Assembly (NCBI GenBank): GCA_013399305.1
Contig: VXAI01000082.1
Coordinates: 2,109,620 to 2,173,619 of the forward strand
Reading direction: 5' to 3'
Source of the DNA: Rostratula benghalensis
Taxonomy: Eukaryota; Chordata; Aves; Charadriiformes; Rostratulidae
Length of the DNA: 64,000 nt
In this document: positions 60,296-64,000 of the stretch, one piece after another
How positions within the stretch are numbered: the first letter of the stretch is position 1
Layout: each line of letters opens with the position of its first letter
The notes under the pieces: generated by a model
What the model was told of the DNA's origin: nothing
What the model saw: the letters and a program-made list of their open reading frames with translations, nothing else
The model's database searches: none
Translations under genes and position numbers: made by a program

Positions 60296-63200
60296 TTTAG
60301 CTTCCTAAATGATAAAGTGGAACATTTCTATGCATTCAGAATGGCTGGAGGGTGCTTTTCTCAGTTTGGACCATTCAAAGGAGAAATATCAAAACCAATA
60401 TTTGACTTTCAGGTTTTAGTCTTGACATGCTCATCTGAAAACTTCCGGAGCCCGGGTTTTTAGGGAGTGTTTCAGCATTGGTGACTTAAGTTGTGGTGGA
60501 GGACTTCTGAAGCTCTGGGTCCCGGTGCCTTGAAATGTGCTTTAGTCCTAATGTGAAAGTCCTAGATACAGCAGAAAGTTGTGGTTACCTATCCCTCCCA
60601 CCTTCCCTGCAGACCTTTGTTCAGTTCTGTACTACCATTGGCTCCATGCTCAGTAAAGTAACATTTTATAGTATTAGCAGTTTCCTATTCACCATTTCTT
60701 TTAAGAAAATAACCTGCTAATATAATACCACCTGTTTAGCAATGGGAAAGATTATGTACATAAAATGTTCTGCTGAATAATACATACAAACATCTGACAT
60801 TTGGCCTGCTCTGAGAATAGGTGACATGCTTATTTAACGATTTTGAAAATGTTAAAATGGTGAGGAAGAAATTAAAATGTCATTTTAAAATATTTGTATT
60901 TAACTTATCTGATTCAGTCCTTTTCTACATTTCCCCTCGGCATATATTTGAACTGGGGGTCATGGTAGCAGTCTGACACCGCAGATACTTTGAACCATAT
61001 ACTGAACATTCTTGGCATTTCAGCCTAATTAGTTGCATCCTATTTTGTGATTTGTCTTTGGTCCTTTGGGTTGCTGGCCCAGGATTTTTTTTTAACTGTT
61101 TTTTTTTAATGCTCATCATTGTCTCATTTTAAATGTCAACAGACCAGTACTTGTGTAATTGCTTTTTTCCCCCCTACTTCCTTTCTCCCCAATGCCAGAA
61201 AATTTGACAAATGATTTCTACATCTCAGGCAGGCTGCACAAGAAAAATATATCCCAGGACTCAGTGACAAACGCAAGCTAATTGAGTCCATGTCCATGCA
61301 GATCTTGAGCACAGCCACATATTTTTCTGGCCGGTGGTCACTGTTACCCACAGTTTAGGACTTTCTTTTTTGGGGGGTAGGGGTGGTGATTTGTTTGGGT
61401 TTTTTTCTGCTCTGTCATTGGGGCCTGAGTCAAGATGACTCCTCCTGTGGATTATTCCTGGTCATTGCATCCAAGCCTTGAAATGATTGTTCAACCAGTA
61501 GTGCTGTGGGCAGTCTGGAAAGAGAGCCTTGTGCGTTTTACTCTGAAATAACCCTTGGGATCCTGGCTGCCTTCAAACTGGCTGCAGTACAGGAGGGTGC
61601 CCTCTCACCGCTGGGTGCAAGCAGCTTGTTATTTGGGCCTCCTTTGCCTGCCTGCTGAGGAGGTGATTAGAAGCAGCTAAAGCTGCATTTAATTGTTTAA
61701 GCTGTTTTACATTTGGAGCAGAAATGTGTGGAAACACCCCACACATCTTTCCTGCAGCCTTATGCTTTTCTAATTGCCTAAATATTGTGAATTTACTTAG
61801 AGGTAACACCTGAAATTCTGTTAGTAGCTTGTACTATGCATGGAAGACATTAAGTTATTTATTTTGTGGGACAGAAAGCAGCTATTTAACCTGAGGCTGC
61901 CCTACGCTGTGACTACTTGTACATTGCAAAGATGCCGTGGTGCAAATAGCTGTTCATACAGGTGAAAAAGGCTCACAGCCCAACTGGTCACATAGAATTA
62001 AGATTGCTGGGCAGAGCCTGCCCTTTCGGTTTGCTCTCACTCCTCCAGTGCCAACGTTGCTGTCACTGTTTCTGAAGTAAAGTTTAGTGCAGGTGCCAAA
62101 TGAAACTAAGTGGGTTTAAATTGGAAACACACATTTTTGTCATCGCTAGTTATTACAATACATGCCAATGAAAATTGCGTTTTTGGTGAAACTACAGGGG
62201 GAATCTGAAAGGTCATACACAATATTGAGGTAAGAAAAATGTCATGTTTTAAACAGTGCCATGAAGAGCATAAAACCAGATGAAGGCTTGTGTAATTTTT
62301 CTCTGATCAAATAAGATGATTCAAAGTCATGATTTGGACTTGCCAGTCTTGCTGGTGCTTGACAATATTAGACGAATTGCTAGTAAATGTAATTGCTTTG
62401 CCAAATGATTTTGGGGAGAGAAAAATCATACCAGGATAAAAGCAGAAATTAAAAACAACTTTTGTGAAACCAAGTCAGAATATAACAGAGTTGCTCAAAT
62501 TTGTTACAGTATAAAATGTCCAATACTTTTTTATCCCACAAATATCATTTGAAAGAACCTCAACTTAGAAAAATCAGTACTGAACTGAAAAATTCTGGCC
62601 TTCAGGACTCCACCTGCGCCTTGATTCATTATTTAGCCTTTGTTTTTTCGATGTGCAAGAGGTCTTCGCACCTCGTGGCATGCATCATAGATGGAGGAGT
62701 TAAGGTTAAGACATGCTTTTACTGTGAGGCATAGGGTATTGCCCACTCCCCACATCAAATTCATGTGTGCAATTTAAACAAGATCTTACTCTGCTCCCAA
62801 TAAATACACACCAGATGTATCTTTTATGAATGTTGGGTTTTGCAGCATCTTGACATGTGCCAGTAATTTGAAGCCTATGCATGCTTCAGTGGGGTATGAA
62901 AGACCCATCCATTCATTCACCTGTGACGTTTTGCAATTATCTTCTTAAAACTGTTTTTTGAGGTGTCAATTTTCTTATGCCGAGAGCCTACTGACTAACA
63001 CAGGAAAAGGTACTCGGCCAAAACCCTCTGATCCGGGATCCCTGACATCGTGTGATGTTACATGTGTAAGGTTTGTCCTGCAGGAGGGAGAAATTTTTGG
63101 CTAAGAAAAAGCAGGCTCTTACCTGGAGACAAGCTTTCTGCTGTGGGACTTTGTTCATCATGGCCATTTTAAAAAGAACCATGTTCTTTGTTTAATACCG

Positions 63201-64000
63201 TAATTTAGATAAAGTTTATTATCAGTTAGCATCTGTTGGAACAATAATCAGTAGCCACACTTCAGACATAGACAATGGCAATAAATTATAGCTTAGCTCC
63301 CCATCGACTGGAAAGCTAGATAGGCCAGGTGCTTTCCAGCTTCTTCAAGGGCCAGCAGGCACAAGTTTTAGCAGACCTCAGAAAGGAGAGGATTCCCTGA
63401 GAGCCCTCTGCTGAGAACAGCCTGTAGCAGCTGGAAAGCTGGCATGGCATCATAGCTGTTAGTCATGTGTTATGAAAATTTCAAGTCACTCGGTTGTACT
63501 GAACAGGAAAGTTCACAACACTGTGAAACAAATCATTGGTGATGGTGGCGTTCATCTTCCAGAGAACGCAGAAAAGCAATGTTTTCTATTGCAAAGCCAC
63601 AAGGTCAGATCACGATCATCAGTGTTAACTGCTTGGGAAAGCAAGGTGTTACAGCATCCATTTACTAAAATAATGGAAAAGCATGCATTTCATGTTTTTT
63701 GGGATGCTCCTCAGGTACAGGCCTAAGAGGTGCTACTGATTTAAGCAGTGAAATAGACTTCCCAAAAGTCTCCATGATACACTTGGACTTGGGGAGTCAG
63801 CTGCTAAATGGCCTTTGGGGCAGGGCTGGGCACTGCTCAGAGAAGGCACATGGAAGTGAAGGAACAGTGTCTGTATTTGTCATAAATCTGTTTTACTTGG
63901 AGGCGTCCTGGGAAGGCAGCCACAGCAAGCTGGGTTGGAGAGCAGCTTGCAGTGCAATTGCAAGCATTAGTGGAGATTAATTGCTTTGAGGGGATCCTTT
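60296..64000. other. Downstream intergenic segment 2
   Basis: No exon was recognised on either strand, including any of the CRB1 C-terminus that mammalian gene order would predict on the minus strand. Parts (61560-61920, 62140-62420, 63190-63310) have a mixed, repeat-free texture with homeobox-like and SOX-like words. They could be conserved noncoding elements, but this cannot be shown from one sequence. Confidence 0.6.

Noticed and set aside
60296..64000. Search for the CRB1 C-terminal exon expected by mammalian gene order
   Set aside because: No reverse-strand sequence encoding the conserved CRB1 cytoplasmic tail or its ERLI end was found.
1..64000. CRISPR arrays, tRNA, rRNA, prophage or other prokaryotic features
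   Set aside because: The window is vertebrate nuclear DNA; no regularly spaced repeats or structured RNA genes were seen.

Overview
This window is vertebrate nuclear DNA, almost certainly from a bird. It is AT-rich, has small coding exons with GT-AG introns, and its only recognisable young transposons are CR1 LINEs. Those CR1 copies carry the typical avian 3' end, an ATTCTATGA-type short repeat. Nothing prokaryotic is present: no operons, no long ORFs, no tRNA or rRNA.

One protein gene is resolved, on the plus strand: the 3' part of DENND1B (connecdenn 2), a DENN-domain guanine-nucleotide exchange factor of the RAB35 type. Ten coding exons between 8179 and 47929 join in one open frame of 479 codons plus stop. 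They cover the end of the DENN module (dDENN) and the whole C-terminal tail. The 5' exons lie before the window, so positions 1-8178 are the end of an upstream intron. Intron 7 (30879-44696, 13.8 kb) is the largest complete intron.

Two extra exons inside DENND1B look real and fit the reading frame. One is a 27-nt phase-0 cassette microexon in intron 5 (28429-28455). The other is a phase-0 alternative last exon in intron 7 (36430-36516, stop at 36514). The second would give a short isoform that lacks the acidic and conserved C-terminal tail, similar in principle to the known short DENND1A.V2 form of the paralogue. These are the most interesting signals in the window.

After the stop codon at 47929, a likely 3' UTR with one CR1 fragment runs to about 54240, where an AATAAA lies at 54218. 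Beyond that is apparently intergenic DNA. It holds a GC-rich island (about 55510-55830), a two-tier AT hairpin (56354-56410), an orphan exon-like segment (57459-57490), a 2.75-kb decayed minus-strand CR1 (57541 to about 60295) and a stretch to 64000 that may include conserved noncoding elements. In mammals the neighbour beyond the DENND1B 3' end is CRB1 in convergent orientation, but I could not find a CRB1 exon here.

Four CR1 copies, several microsatellites, a perfect 28-bp alternating purine-pyrimidine tract, a paired E-box, a dyad AP-1 pair and some very old repeat remnants make up the rest of what I can support.
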